A DNA stretch of 64,000 nt, taken from assembly GCA_027577595.1 (NCBI GenBank), contig JANBRJ010000081.1, positions 16,054-80,053 on the forward strand, written 5' to 3'. The position numbers and the translations under genes were made by a program. This DNA is from Coemansia sp. RSA 487. Its lineage: Eukaryota; Kickxellomycota; Kickxellomycetes; Kickxellales; Kickxellaceae. This document shows, piece by piece, positions 10,001-20,266 of this stretch. The notes beneath the pieces are model-generated. The model was not told the DNA's origin and ran no database searches. It saw nothing but the letters and a program-made list of their open reading frames with translations. Numbering within the stretch: position 1 is the first letter of the stretch; each line of letters opens with the position of its first letter.

Positions 10001-11856
10001 TGCGCAAGAATTCTGGAGTACCGCGGGCATTACAGTCAGGCATATTCGTTGACAAGGCAGTCGAGCGTGGTCATGCCTGCCTTGTCCCATTCAGGCCCGG
10101 TAAACCTACCACGACAGCGGCGCTTTCGATCGACTATCTAGATGTACCTCTAGTGTTCACAAAGAAGCAGCCTTCGGTGCGGATTCGGGAGCATGACAAT
10201 GGCGAGCTGCTGCTTGGCGAGCCAGAAGCAGCAACATCGCTTGAATTAAAAATGTCGCCAGCTTTGTCGTTGAACGAACAGTCAGCAGAAGATTTGGCAA
10301 CCACAGCAATTATTGACGGGGCGATGCAGATTCTGGATCAGATCATCAACAACCTTGATACGGTCCCAAAGACGCTCTTTTCGTCGTCCAAAGCCGAGGA
10401 CGAGTACGTGCGTAAGCAGGTTGATCTACACAAGTACATTGACCTGCTTGTCGAGTCTGGTTTTTTGCAGCCGATATCTCAGATTGTGTTGCCAGCATCA
10501 AGCACGGAGTTAGTAATTGTTATGCTCCGGCCATGCGAAGAGCGAGGAGCGCCTCCTGAGAAGCCGGCATCTCCGCGGTTTGATGCCAATCTATACTTTC
10601 GGCTCATCGATCGCCCCAGCGATCTGCTTCCGCACACCAACTCCACCAACGCAGCAGTATTTGCCAGCTCGTATCAGCTTCCAGTGCGGCGGTTTCTTAT
10701 CCAGGCATCGCTCTGCCGTACTGAGCTTGAGCTTGGGCAAAAGAGCATCAATGTCGGAAACATGCAGGTGGACGAGGCGAGCAGGAAGTACCTTGTAATC
10801 AAGAACCGCACAGAGACGCCGCTGATGTATGCGATTCGCAAGACAGGCTCCATTGCGTCTGGCGATATTCAGTTTGTTGACAACAACCGCTATGGAGTTG
10901 TGCGCGGGTTTGACAGTCGCAAAGTTGTGTTTGTGTTCAGCCCGTCGCTCAACGGAGTGTATAACGAGCAGATGAATATTGCCAATGTTTTGAATGCGCA
11001 GGGCGGCAAAACAGCGATACTCAAGGCGGTTGTTCGGCGGCCATCAAAGTTCTACATCCAGTCACTGGTGCTGGAATTTGGAAGCAAAAGGCAAGAAGCC
11101 GGCGAATATGATGGTAGAAACGAACAGACAGATGCGGGTTTTCTAAGCGTTGGTCAAGCAAGCAGCGACGTGCAGGTTCTCGCGATCAAAAACATGACGC
11201 CAAAGACAAGATACCTTGTGATCACACCAGCCGACGTTTTGACTAAAGAGGGCGTGCATCCTCCTATAACTCTGAACCAGGACCATCAGCAACCACAAAG
11301 TAGCAATGTGCCGTCTCTTGTCAGCATTGTACTTGATCCGCTGTTTCCAGAAAATATTGCGGTATCGGCTGTTCCAAAGCGACACTACGACCGCGAAACG
11401 GAGGAGAAAATCGAGTCGCTTGAGCAAAAGATAAAGATAGCGGTGAGAAAGGGTCGGCCTGAAAAGATCGAAAAGTACCGACAGAAGCTTGCAAAGCTAC
11501 AAGGAACCAATGAAGAAGCAGTTACAGATGCGACACCCAAGTCGGATGGCACTGGTCGCGAGGATGCAGCGGCGGTTATCAAGCGACTTGAAAATAACAC
11601 GCAGGTGGCCGTGACGCTTCCCCCACTCTGTGGTGCGGACATTCCCCTGGTCGCTGTGCCCAGAATCACAGAACACACACAACATGCTGCTGAATGGGCC
11701 AGAGAAGGCGGCAGCGACGGTGGATTTGTGGAAGAGAAAGCTGTTGGACATCTTGTTGTGCACGAGGAGAAGGATAAGGACAATGTCAAGCTTGTTACGC
11801 TCAAAGCAATGGTTCGAGTGGCTCCACAGGATCTTCGAGATCATACAAATATATAG
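7006..11856 (+). CDS. Large protein with repeated ASH/MSP-like beta domains
   Basis: Up to 1616 residues. I cannot name it. Several segments have the pattern of ASH/MSP (HYDIN-type) immunoglobulin-like domains: VYIDDCVVGKLYERVLTIKN, INFGDCTSGVWNYREITLKN, LDFGSVDVGMLKTMYLQIEN, VDFGTVPFNSRVMRKINLQN and LELGQKSINVGNMQVDEASR. An acidic, serine-rich disordered stretch lies between the second and third, and a short coiled coil (about residues 1465-1505, EEKIESLEQKIKIAVRKGRP) near the C-terminus. Start choice is uncertain. The ATG at 7006 gives a hydrophobic N-terminus containing a poly-Ile run encoded by a (TTA)n microsatellite, possibly a signal anchor. The in-frame ATG at 7159 (MSGFSGAPQTG) gives a soluble protein. 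An AATAAA lies at 11916. Confidence 0.75.
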   Translation: MGKKRGLAVFLLSLALFFSACLHAFCTCFIIIIITIIIPSAFGLIYWIPTFMSGFSGAPQTGLPANFELFAASANGLFSVRGLPKYTHLHRIYLNGLHLLFPFWITNESAKRLSFELVSPAGCSVKFQRDNANWSAVPSSSRESYVDIVNNLESSSKDEGRPDEVAMECNAGIQKEFCEVFNQMDGINGLELAPHETVELVLLYVSSEPKNTSQTPVHSRRPSLGHTVAQTASANGVAHRSNASGVAAASDPTDIDAKSSEKAHYQYTSCHNNIALQVMSDDKQAVIDCYNVCLRTSYCKSVLEVDPPTSRVYIDDCVVGKLYERVLTIKNASEIGLDWSTTVVETTDTTSLSSLQLLDQNMDPLNDGHLSASESSQMRIKYTPQAVGEFLCRFLIENKNDPSNQRYWVFRARVSQRQKPKLVELLSSPDINFGDCTSGVWNYREITLKNVSETPVAMRFRVEGNTSNLRMKSSVKAKQDPFEDGGAIGSIIDDQQSSEAPLQRSEHNRPAETPASNRSDAGLADDNLSESVNANDAHDEATSEGGIQDSLRSQDTGIGDGSSLADKPSTSQAYYQDDILDDGSTQSDIFASSDPLSVGTGKSSSTAMRRDSNAPLQDVLDLDRRIHPRSRLATSYAHQPAQFDEVLIKPGSVRTVVLSLIGKPVNSASVNAGQFDRQTFTFFCEYTVSTSSKQSSRFPKNTPSSDKNEDRLSLPCTVNMCTPFVRVSPPMLDFGSVDVGMLKTMYLQIENLSQVEATVQCKLESKVINCIRAPIVIPPLQSKSVRVDIYPRRINARYRKQIIVRNKHNRLNDNVVDVRSVHVDQRRMAFHNLFYKTLVPQNEQNFVDFGTVPFNSRVMRKINLQNLCCCPVTIGLSTGDGGGSGDAPFTPYVDGELENGETCDNRSSSRGSSTDSSGNNDGSMIAMYTVAPLIKDGVVTQVARDVANQLPLLERQAVMHSNIEAFKEHSGIFRAPEDSPAHSNTIHVATQPRVYSVKMRKNSGVPRALQSGIFVDKAVERGHACLVPFRPGKPTTTAALSIDYLDVPLVFTKKQPSVRIREHDNGELLLGEPEAATSLELKMSPALSLNEQSAEDLATTAIIDGAMQILDQIINNLDTVPKTLFSSSKAEDEYVRKQVDLHKYIDLLVESGFLQPISQIVLPASSTELVIVMLRPCEERGAPPEKPASPRFDANLYFRLIDRPSDLLPHTNSTNAAVFASSYQLPVRRFLIQASLCRTELELGQKSINVGNMQVDEASRKYLVIKNRTETPLMYAIRKTGSIASGDIQFVDNNRYGVVRGFDSRKVVFVFSPSLNGVYNEQMNIANVLNAQGGKTAILKAVVRRPSKFYIQSLVLEFGSKRQEAGEYDGRNEQTDAGFLSVGQASSDVQVLAIKNMTPKTRYLVITPADVLTKEGVHPPITLNQDHQQPQSSNVPSLVSIVLDPLFPENIAVSAVPKRHYDRETEEKIESLEQKIKIAVRKGRPEKIEKYRQKLAKLQGTNEEAVTDATPKSDGTGREDAAAVIKRLENNTQVAVTLPPLCGADIPLVAVPRITEHTQHAAEWAREGGSDGGFVEEKAVGHLVVHEEKDKDNVKLVTLKAMVRVAPQDLRDHTNI
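7090..7119. repeat. (TTA)n microsatellite inside the N-terminal coding region
   Basis: An imperfect TTA/CTA trinucleotide run. If translation begins at 7006 it encodes a run of isoleucines and one threonine; if it begins at 7159 the repeat is 5' leader. Confidence 0.85.
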
Positions 11857-11915
11857 CTTTTCCCTGTTCTTCTAAAGCGTTGCAATTAATGTATCAGTCT
11901 AGCCCAATCTTTGTC

Positions 11916-11921
11916 AATAAA
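11916..11921 (+). terminator. AATAAA polyadenylation signal
   Basis: AATAAA 60 bases after the stop of the ASH/MSP-like gene, in the 197-base spacer before the convergent MCM7 gene. Confidence 0.45.
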
Positions 11922-12053
11922 AGGCAGTAATTATTTATTCAATTGCAACAGCAAAACGTAAACAAAAAAGTATGATCGAGCGGATGAGAGAAAGTAAAAA
12001 AAGATGAAATAAAGAAAAGCCAAGCAGCACGGAGCATGCCAAAAAGTCACTTG

Positions 12054-14760
12054 CTAGGTGGCAGACGGAGCACTGACAAAGGTGATCCTGGTACGCGTCA
12101 CATTAGTCTGGAGGATGTTGATGTCCTCGTATTGCTTCAGACAGCGACTGAGATCTGCCTCCGAGTAGCCAGCATCGCGCACGCGGTCCAGAACGTCCGA
12201 GTAGCTGAGCTGCGGAAGGGTGCTCGATGCCGCTCCCTCTGCTTCATCTGATGCAGCGCGAACGGTGGCCAGATGGCGGGTGAGGATGGAGAAGATGGCA
12301 GAGACGGGGTCAGTGCGGGCCTGGCGGTCGCCAAAGATGCCGGCACCAGCGGCTGGCTGCGAATCCAGGGTGACGTGTGCGGCGTCCATGAGACGCAGGG
12401 CCTCGTCGACGTCCTCGGTGGCAACAGCATCAGTACCACGGATGCGTGCATGGGCCTGGGCAAGGCGGAGGATGGCAAGCAATGTGCGCGGCGTGGTGTT
12501 GCCGATGACCGAGCGGCCTGCGTCCATACCGGTATCGATTGAGGTGCGCGAGGTGAAACGGCGCGATGCGGCACTGGCCATGGCGGTCTTGTACTGCTGA
12601 CGCAGCTGCACGTATGCACCGACAACGTAGTCGGCCACAGAGCGCGGCAGAACCGGAGAGCGTGCACGAACCGAGGCGATGAAGTGGCGCAGGAGATCGA
12701 TGTCGATCTCGTGTGCAGGGTCATCGGCGTCGGGCGTCGGGTGGCGGCCGTGCGCGTGGACCCAGGCGACGTGACGCGCAAGCATCAGATCGTCCTCGTG
12801 GTTGGGGCGGTCGAGCATCAGGAACAGAACGTCGAAACGACTGAGCAGCGCGGCGGGGAGATTGATGTTTTCCTCGGGCGTCATGCGTGGGTTGTAGCGG
12901 CTGCGCGCAGGGTTGGCGGCAGCCAGAATGGATGTGCGTGCGTTAAGCGTGGTGGTGATGCCTGCCTTTGAGATCGAGATCGTCTGCTGCTCCATGACCT
13001 CGTGGATGGCTGTGCGGTCAGACTCGTCCATTTTGTCGAACTCGTCGATTGCGCAGATGCCGTTGTCAGCAAGCACCAGCGCGCCGCCCTCAAGCACCAT
13101 CTCGCCCGTCACAGAGTCGCGCATCACCGCCGCTGTCAGCCCAACACCCGACGATCCACGCCCCGTCGTGTACACGCCGCGCGGCGCCACCTTCGCCACG
13201 AACCGCAGCAGCTGCGACTTGGCCACTCCGGGGTCGCCCATCAGGCAGATGTTGATGTCGCCGCGAATCGACATCCCGTCCTTGGTGCGCTTGGACGGCG
13301 CCCCCACCAGCAGCAGAAGCAGTGCCTTCTTGACATCGTCGTGCCCAAAGATCTCGGGCGCAATCGCACGCGCCACGCGGTCGTACGCGTTGGAGCTCTT
13401 CAGCTGTTCCAGCCGCACATGCATATCGGGCGTCAGCTCCGACGCCAGCTGGTCGTAGCGGCGCTTCAGTGGCTTGATGTGGTGCGCCTCCAACAGCGTG
13501 TCGGCCAGGAGACCAGCGCGCAGGGCACGGAATCCCGTGTATGGTTGCGGCAGAAACACGCCAGTGATGTGCGCAACATCTCCAGGGTTGAGCTTGCGCA
13601 CGGCGCTCTCGTAGCAGTGGATCGTGAGCGTGCGCGGGATGTCGCCCATCGGAACCTGGTCCGTCATTTCCTGCATCTTGACCTCCTGGAACCGCAGGAA
13701 CCGGCTGCCGCGCGTCTGCTTGTGCAGCTTGCCCTTGGACCGGTTGTCGATGCACCGCGGGCTCTGGCACTGCGTTAGTGGTGTGAACTGCCGAGTCTTG
13801 ACCTCCTGGAACACCTCACATCCGCACGCGTCGCAGAGATACGCTGCAACCACCATCGATGGACGGATGTCCGAGACGCGCGTGACAATGCCGCGCACAG
13901 TGACGAGATGGCCGATCTGGCTGGCGCCGACCTCGCGCACCGCCTGGGCCTTTTGTGCCGCACGTGGGACAAACTTCACCGTGTAGCGACGCGTGAGGAT
14001 CGGCGGGAACGAGTCGGCAGCGTCGGCTGCATCTGCTGCCGCAGGATTCTTGGTTCTGGCTGCAGCGCCTGGCTGCAGCGCCGACACCTCCTTGTCCATG
14101 GCCATTAGGGTCTCGCGGTCACGCCTGTCACGGTCGCGCCTTGCCTGGAAAATAACATCCAGCACGTCGGCGTGCGGATCCTCCATTGCGCTCTCATCGG
14201 GCTCCGGCATCATCCGGTCGATGGCCCTGCTAAACAGCTCCACATATGCCTTGGAGTTGTGCTCCACACGGTACGCAAGCGACGAGTTGAACGCAAATGG
14301 TGGATGCCCACCGCTGTTCTCCACCTCGAACTTTCGCACATCGTCTAGCGCTATCTCCACCGTGTCGTCTGCACGGTTTGCCACTTTTTGCAGCATGTTT
14401 ATATACTTCTTCTGGGGCTCCGCGAGCGACAGCTCCGCCATCATCTCCATTTCGTCGTCCTCTTCCATCGCCACCTGCTTCTTGCCGCCTGCATCGGCAA
14501 ACTTTTCAAGGAACTGCGTAATTTTGCCTACTTTTTGTTGTGCCATGCTATTAGTATATAGTTGAACCATTTTACATCAAACCTGTCTCGGATTTTCCAT
14601 CGATACAATCTGCATACGCGTAATAGACCCTGTGTTGGACTGAAACAACGGCACAGGCAGTTGACAGCTTCGCCTAATAGCAAATAGCCAATATAATAAT
14701 ACACTTACCGACTTCCCCGTCATAGTCGACAACAGAACGGATGGCTGATAGTGCGCTCAT
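12054..14760 (-). CDS. MCM7: MCM7 replicative helicase subunit (2 exons)
   Basis: One of six Mcm2-7 subunits of the CMG helicase, acting in origin licensing and fork unwinding. Exon 1 is 14709-14760 and encodes 17 residues beginning MSALSAIRSVVDYD, as in other Mcm7 N-termini. The intron (14528-14708) has a gtaag donor and a TACTAAT branch-like site. Exon 2 is 12054-14527; G+GC restores Gly, giving 841 residues. Visible motifs: MLQKVANRADD, a C4 zinc finger (CDAC...CQSPRC), the Mcm7-typical KFQE/DQVP segment (here FQEVKMQEMTDQVPMGDIPR), Walker A GDPGVAKSQ, Walker B AIDEFDKM and the arginine-finger SRFDVLF. The C-terminus is a winged-helix-like region. Codons are strongly C/G-ending. The ATG at 14570 lies in the intron and is rejected. 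Confidence 0.95.
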
Positions 14761-15378
14761 ATTTCAAATAAGTCTGGGCCTAGTGAGAGCAGCGGGTGGT
14801 GGTATTTGTTCGTGTCTATTGAGCTGAATGCTACCAACTACTATTTACTTTCGGCAGGACACCTTTTCTGCTTGAGGGATTGGAGATTTGTGAATGCAAG
14901 GAAGAAAAAAAGTACCTCTGCTTTGCAAGAAAATAAAAGTAATATAAAAAACAATACCAAGGAGATCAGAAAGAAGAAGCCTACGCGTTCGAGTTTTTCT
15001 TGTTTTTTTTTAAACGCCAGAATGGATGGGGGATCTGCATTTGTTTACTTTAATCTATATCCCTTTTTGTTGATTGTTGATTCGCTTTTATGGTGTTTTT
15101 CTCCCTAATCCTCGCAAGCAAAGTGACCTTGTGCTTTTTTTTTGCAAAGTCAAAACGACAACTGCAGTCACAACAATATAAGCTCTACGACATTCGAACA
15201 AGCACAGACGATACGGCCAAACAGTAGCCATACATTCAAAGAGACTTACAGGGCACAATTGATAGCTATTAGATAATGAGACAAAACGAATACAGATAAA
15301 TATCAGACTAAGGGAGCCCAGTTCTTGCATAAATTAAGAGCAGCGACCCCCTTTCCTTTCTTTCCTTCTTCGCGCTTT
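14761..15378. other. Intergenic spacer, no gene seen
   Basis: AT-rich region between the MCM7 start and the 3' end of the gene at 15379. Only short fortuitous ORFs and T runs are present. Confidence 0.5.
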
Positions 15379-17736
15379 CTACGCCTCCTTTTGGTTCGGC
15401 ATCTTCAATGTCAGTCCAAGTCGGTTCAGCCATTCGTGGTCGATCTGACGGACAAAGTTGGCTACATCTAGCGGATTAGACGTCGCGCCAACAGGATAAG
15501 CAACTGGCGGCCACTTTTTGGTGTAAGGATTCGACCGTGTTTCAAATGGTCCAAGACGAGACGTTATTTCCTGGCATCTGGCCCATGTCTGTGGAAACAT
15601 CCGTGAAACATGATGTGCGCTAAGCTGCGCTCGCCATACTTGCTCGTACTTTTCCATCTCGCTGGTGTATCTTGAAATATCAGCAATCGCCTGCTTGGCT
15701 CTGTCGGGGTCCTTAAAACCCTGGATCATATCGGCCGACACAGACAGCAGCTGATAATAGACACATGCTGCAATCAGCCCAGTACATCCACGAAGCGCCG
15801 CAAGATCCCTGCTATCGCATCTTTTGTAGAGATATTCGCAGATGCCAAGCATAGTCAGCCAGTTTTTGCTCATGTCGAACGGCGACTGAACCACACGCCG
15901 GCACCAGAAATCCTCTAAGCAGCAAGAAAGTGACTCTAGGTAGTGGCCAACTTCAAGCTCCACCCGCCCGCCAGGATCGCGCTCGGCATCGCCACTCCGC
16001 TTGAATGATCGCATGAAACCCTCCAGCCGAGTAGATTGTCGGCGCAATTGCTCAACCTCTGACGGTTGCATGTTAGCTCCAACCCCTTTGAGTCCGCCGG
16101 AGACTGCTGATAATGGACCATCGGTGCTCTCTCTGCTTAAAGCCCTTTTCTGGCTAGTCCCAGGGATTGACTTCTCCGAGTCGCGAGCTCTTTTCGCGTC
16201 TGGATCGCGCAAGTGGGATTTTGATGGCGTTCTGACGCTGATCTTATGAGCGGTGTCAGCTTCTGGCTGCTCGGAATCAAGTGCTTCCTTTCTTTGGCGC
16301 GAACCTGGACGTGTGTTGGACGGTGACTTTGATCGTGGCAGTCGCTGTGTATGCATAAGAAACGCAGTCTTTAGTTCGGCTGCTACGTCATTGTCCTTAT
16401 ACAGGGCTGCTTTGCGTAGAGTCGATGCTGGCGAATTCGTTTGCTTGGGCGATAGGGAAGACGAATTGGAGACCCGTTGTGGCGGCGACGAGTGTAGAGT
16501 AGAATAGGATGATGAGAGCTCAGTGTCGGCACCGTTTCGTGTAGACTTTGACAGCCTACGTGCACGCTTGTTGGCGGGCTGCTGCCGCAATTCCTCATTC
16601 AAATCGTTAACTGGTGCTTGGCGCTTGTTGGTAGCTGTGGCCGCTAGAGCTTCGATTACTTGACGCCGAGCCTTTTTCGGGATGCGTACGTCGAATTCAA
16701 AGCGAGAACGAGGCCGCTTTTGGCCCAACCTTGGCCTTTCATCGTCGTTCTCTGCGGCCGGATCAAGCTCCCGAGCTATATTTCCATTCCTCCTTCGATC
16801 GTCAGCCATACTTTTAGCTCTAGACTCTTTGGATTTCCGTTCTATTTCAACAACAACGGATGATCCGTCCACGTGTTTCTGCTTCCCTTGCTCTTTAGGC
16901 TTGCCATCTGGTACCATGTCACTTTTGGTCCTCAGGACCTTTGCAGCTTCCAGCTGCTTTTGCTTGCGCATCTTTTGCTGCTGCTCTTTCTCCCTTTGCT
17001 GTTTTTGCTCCACCTGCGCCTGGAGCTTGGCCAATCCCTTTTGTAATGAAACAAGGCGCTCTATGGAGGGTATGTCGATAGATAGATGGTCTGATAGCGA
17101 AAAGTCAAGCGCATCTACTCTGCTCTTCGCCTGCGACAAAACGACTGTCTTGACAAACTTGTTAGAGGACGAGGAGGCGCCTGACTTTGCTGACTGTCCA
17201 AATTTCCCGCCAACACGAGATGCGCCCGTAGTCGGTTTCGGACTGCGCTTCATGTAACTGAGCAGGCTGTCGAGTGTCGAAAGGTTTTCGCGGTTCGCAT
17301 CACGCTGCATCGGCGCAGAAACCTTTGCGTTATTCGATGAGGCGGAGGTGCCTTTGACGTGGTTATTGGGGTGCGAGCTGCTGCTGTGTGCTTGCGATGT
17401 CCCCGAGTCAACTGATGGTGGCGCCAATGGCTGGCCAGACTGAAACGATCTTCCATCTGTCGACTTTGGCTTTGCGGTCTGGGTGGTAGAAGAAGACGGG
17501 TTGCTGTGTTGGTGGAGGATCCCCATTTTGTCAAGCCCCAGGAATGTGTAGCCTTCGGTTATTTTGCTGCGGACCTCTTGTCCAAAGTGCTCCCGAAAGC
17601 TGTTTATGCCCGCAACAAACTCGGGCCTGTTAAACAGATTAAACCCTGACGATGTTACGGGCGATACCATGCTATTTGTTGTGGTGTCTGCTGTAGTTGG
17701 CGTCACCGGGTCAGAGGCCGAGACTGATGTGTTCAT
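15379..17736 (-). CDS. 785-aa protein, possible AF4/FMR2-like C-terminal homology domain
   Basis: Residues 1 to about 560 are low complexity: Ser/Thr-rich, then basic, with a Q/K-rich helix (KLQAQVEQKQQREKEQQQK) and several possible nuclear localisation signals such as RARRLSKSTR. From about residue 570 the sequence becomes ordered and helical. Landmarks there are VGHYLESLSCCLEDFWC, SPFDMSKNWLTMLGICEYLYK, GLIAACVYYQLLS and EKYEQVWRAQLS. Spacing and hydrophobic pattern recall the C-terminal homology domain of AFF4 (human [20 protein letters not shown], followed by a cysteine-containing helix). AFF4 scaffolds the super elongation complex, and fission yeast Ebp1 is a reported fungal relative. 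This is by-eye similarity only; the cautious label is a nuclear low-complexity protein of unknown function. Single exon, ATG at 17736. Confidence 0.8.
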   Translation of the reverse strand: MNTSVSASDPVTPTTADTTTNSMVSPVTSSGFNLFNRPEFVAGINSFREHFGQEVRSKITEGYTFLGLDKMGILHQHSNPSSSTTQTAKPKSTDGRSFQSGQPLAPPSVDSGTSQAHSSSSHPNNHVKGTSASSNNAKVSAPMQRDANRENLSTLDSLLSYMKRSPKPTTGASRVGGKFGQSAKSGASSSSNKFVKTVVLSQAKSRVDALDFSLSDHLSIDIPSIERLVSLQKGLAKLQAQVEQKQQREKEQQQKMRKQKQLEAAKVLRTKSDMVPDGKPKEQGKQKHVDGSSVVVEIERKSKESRAKSMADDRRRNGNIARELDPAAENDDERPRLGQKRPRSRFEFDVRIPKKARRQVIEALAATATNKRQAPVNDLNEELRQQPANKRARRLSKSTRNGADTELSSSYSTLHSSPPQRVSNSSSLSPKQTNSPASTLRKAALYKDNDVAAELKTAFLMHTQRLPRSKSPSNTRPGSRQRKEALDSEQPEADTAHKISVRTPSKSHLRDPDAKRARDSEKSIPGTSQKRALSRESTDGPLSAVSGGLKGVGANMQPSEVEQLRRQSTRLEGFMRSFKRSGDAERDPGGRVELEVGHYLESLSCCLEDFWCRRVVQSPFDMSKNWLTMLGICEYLYKRCDSRDLAALRGCTGLIAACVYYQLLSVSADMIQGFKDPDRAKQAIADISRYTSEMEKYEQVWRAQLSAHHVSRMFPQTWARCQEITSRLGPFETRSNPYTKKWPPVAYPVGATSNPLDVANFVRQIDHEWLNRLGLTLKMPNQKEA

Positions 17737-18819
17737 TTTTGTTTTTGCACTAGCGTTAGCTAGATACTGTTTGCTGTTATCGACGCTGGAAACTCCCCCG
17801 TATGAAGTGGGGCTCTTACAAATCTCTAGTATCCGTTTGGCAGAGCTTCAGGTATAATAAGGCTCCAAATATAGAATAAGATATATATATATATGTGCCG
17901 AGCTATGGATCGCGATATATGAAAAGCCGGTTGATATTTAATCAATGGCTTTAGATGCAGAGTAATTAGAATTAGCGAACACTAGGGTTTCGCGCATTGG
18001 ACGCATAAAATGAATAATGTGAAATAGAAATGGCTGCAATTGCGGAATGCGTTAACAGACCTCCTGCCTCGTTGGTGTCAATAGAAGGATTAGTTGCGTC
18101 AAAGCAACTTTTTTATGCGTAACTGGTACTGTTGAAATGAAAGTGGTGCTTGTTAAAGATTACAAATTAGGAATTCTGGCGACAAGAGTGATAAAGAGCG
18201 GGGTATGTAATTTTTTTGTCGCTGCAAAGATGCGTTATACAAGTATAAAAAAAAGAGGAAGGGAAACAGGGCAAAGAAGAAAAGTAAACCAAAAGAGAAA
18301 AAAGGGAAAAGGGGAAGAATAAAAAAGGCGATATGGTTTAAAGTCACAGAACATCAAATGCCTAGGGACGCTTTGCTCTTTCAATAAATACACAATTTAT
18401 ATTGAGCTCAGCCATTGCTTCCATTGACAAGACAAGCAAGAGCCTGGAGCAACGGCGCCCGTACACGGGGAGGGAGGCGCTTTCCAGAATAGGCACAGAT
18501 GATGCGCTCTTGGGTTACGTGCTTCTAGTGCAGCGATTGCTTTTTGGTTTGAAGTCAACTAAAAGCAGTGGAGCAGGATTCCTCATGATTGAAAAGTTAC
18601 TATTGTACTATTGCAAAAAGAAGTCCACAGCGTGGTGATTGAAATGGGTTGTTATAAGAACCACCGAAAAAAAACAAAATAAAAGGAAAATTTAATGTTA
18701 AACCATTTCCATATTTTCATAGTGTGCTTTTCCTTTTCGGAAGCGGTGGAGGGGAAGGGGACCCAGTTGTGTGAGACATCGAGGGAAAGGAACGCATCGC
18801 ACTCTTTTTCACATTAGAC
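17737..18819. other. Intergenic region with a GC-richer island
   Basis: No convincing gene. Most is AT-rich. About 18400-18560 is distinctly richer in G and C and contains short open frames on both strands, none with a recognisable motif. It could be a gene relic or a non-coding transcript. No tRNA B-box was found. Confidence 0.4.
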
Positions 18820-19783
18820 TTAGAACAGGCTAGCAACATCTCCGGGCATCTCGTCGATCTGGGTGTTGTAGTAGTTCTCGATCATGCGGAGCTTCTGGAC
18901 ATCCTCCTCAGTGACAAAGTTGATGGCAACACCCTTGCGGCCGAAACGACCACCACGACCGATGCGGTGGATGTAGTTCTCGTTCTTGGTGGGCAGATCG
19001 TAGTTGATAACCAGGGAAACCTGCTGGACATCAATACCACGTGCCAGAAGATCGGTGGTGATAAGAATGCGCGAAGAGCCGCTGCGGAACTCCTTCATGA
19101 TCGTTTCGCGCTGAGCCTGGTCCATGTCGCCGTGCATGGCCGAGATGGTGAAGCTGCGCTCGCGCAGTTTCTCAGTGAGGAAGTCGACCTTTCTGCGGGT
19201 ATTGCAGAAGATGACTGCCTGGGTAATGCTGATGGTCTCGTACAGATCGGCAAGCGTGTCGAACTTGTACTCCTCGCGCTCGACCGAAATGTAGAACTGC
19301 TTGATACCCTCGAGAGTCAACTCGTCGCGCTTGACGAGAATGCGGATGGGGTCGCGCATGAACTTGGTGGTGACCTCGAGCACCTCGTTGGGCATGGTGG
19401 CACTGAGCAGAACAACCTGGACGCTGGGAGGAAGGAGCTGGAAAACGTTGTAGATCTGGTCCTTGAAGCCGCGCGACAGCATCTCGTCGGCCTCATCAAG
19501 AGCAAACAGCTTAACGTGGGTGGTCTTGAAGATACCACGGTTGACCATGTCAACGACACGCCCGGGGGTACCAACAACGATGTGGGCACCGGCGTTGAAC
19601 GCAGCCTCGTCGTCGGCAACCCGGGTTCCACCAATGCAGCTATGGACTTTGACCTTCTGGAAGCTGCCGAGCGCCTGTATAACGTTCTGGATCTGCTGCG
19701 CCAGCTCACGGGTTGGCGCCAGGATAAGAGCCTGCGTCTGAGGAAGAGAAGTGTCGATCTGCTGGAGAATCGAAATCGAGAAC

Positions 19784-19821
<38 letters not shown>

Positions 19822-20266
19822 CACATCGTTGCCCTTAAGGACGGGGGCAATTGCGCGCTGCTGGATGGCAGAAGGGCGCTCAAAACCGTAGGCGTAGATA
19901 CCGCGCAGCAGGTCATCGCTGAGGTTCATGTCATCAAAGTTGTCAATGACCTCATCGTAGTTGGAGGTAATGTCCTTTGCGTCAATCTCGGTGAAAGCGT
20001 TGCTACAGCGCGTAAAGTAGAAGAATAAATATGAAATCAGATTTATTTAGACACTTTCTCGGAAGACGGAAAGCGGAAAGAGTATGTCAGCTACCAAAGT
20101 AAAAAAGTCTGTGACTGCTGCTCTCCTTTCAACCTATTCAAACCCACTCTCACTCGCTCTCTTCCTAGACCAAATACGTACATTCAGTGCTCGCCAAAGA
20201 CAGAGAAGGCGAAAGAGAATACATCAACAAAGTGGGTGAAAACAGTGCAAATACTTACTCGGCCAT
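18820..20266 (-). CDS. TIF1: eIF4A translation initiation helicase (2 exons)
   Basis: DEAD-box RNA helicase of eIF4F, which unwinds mRNA leaders for 40S loading. Exon 1 is only 8 nt (20259-20266, ATGGCCGA) with a gtaagta donor. Exon 2 is 18820-20002 after a tgtag acceptor, so GA+C gives Asp and the protein starts [13 protein letters not shown]; 396 residues, the family size. Motifs: Q motif with [48 protein letters not shown] and [13 protein letters not shown]. The intron is 256 bp. Codon choice is strongly biased, as expected of a highly expressed gene. Taking the first in-frame ATG of exon 2 would lose about 27 residues. Confidence 0.96.

Noticed and set aside
18967-20028. Plus-strand open frame of 353 codons
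   Set aside because: Exactly opposite eIF4A; arises from its biased codon use.
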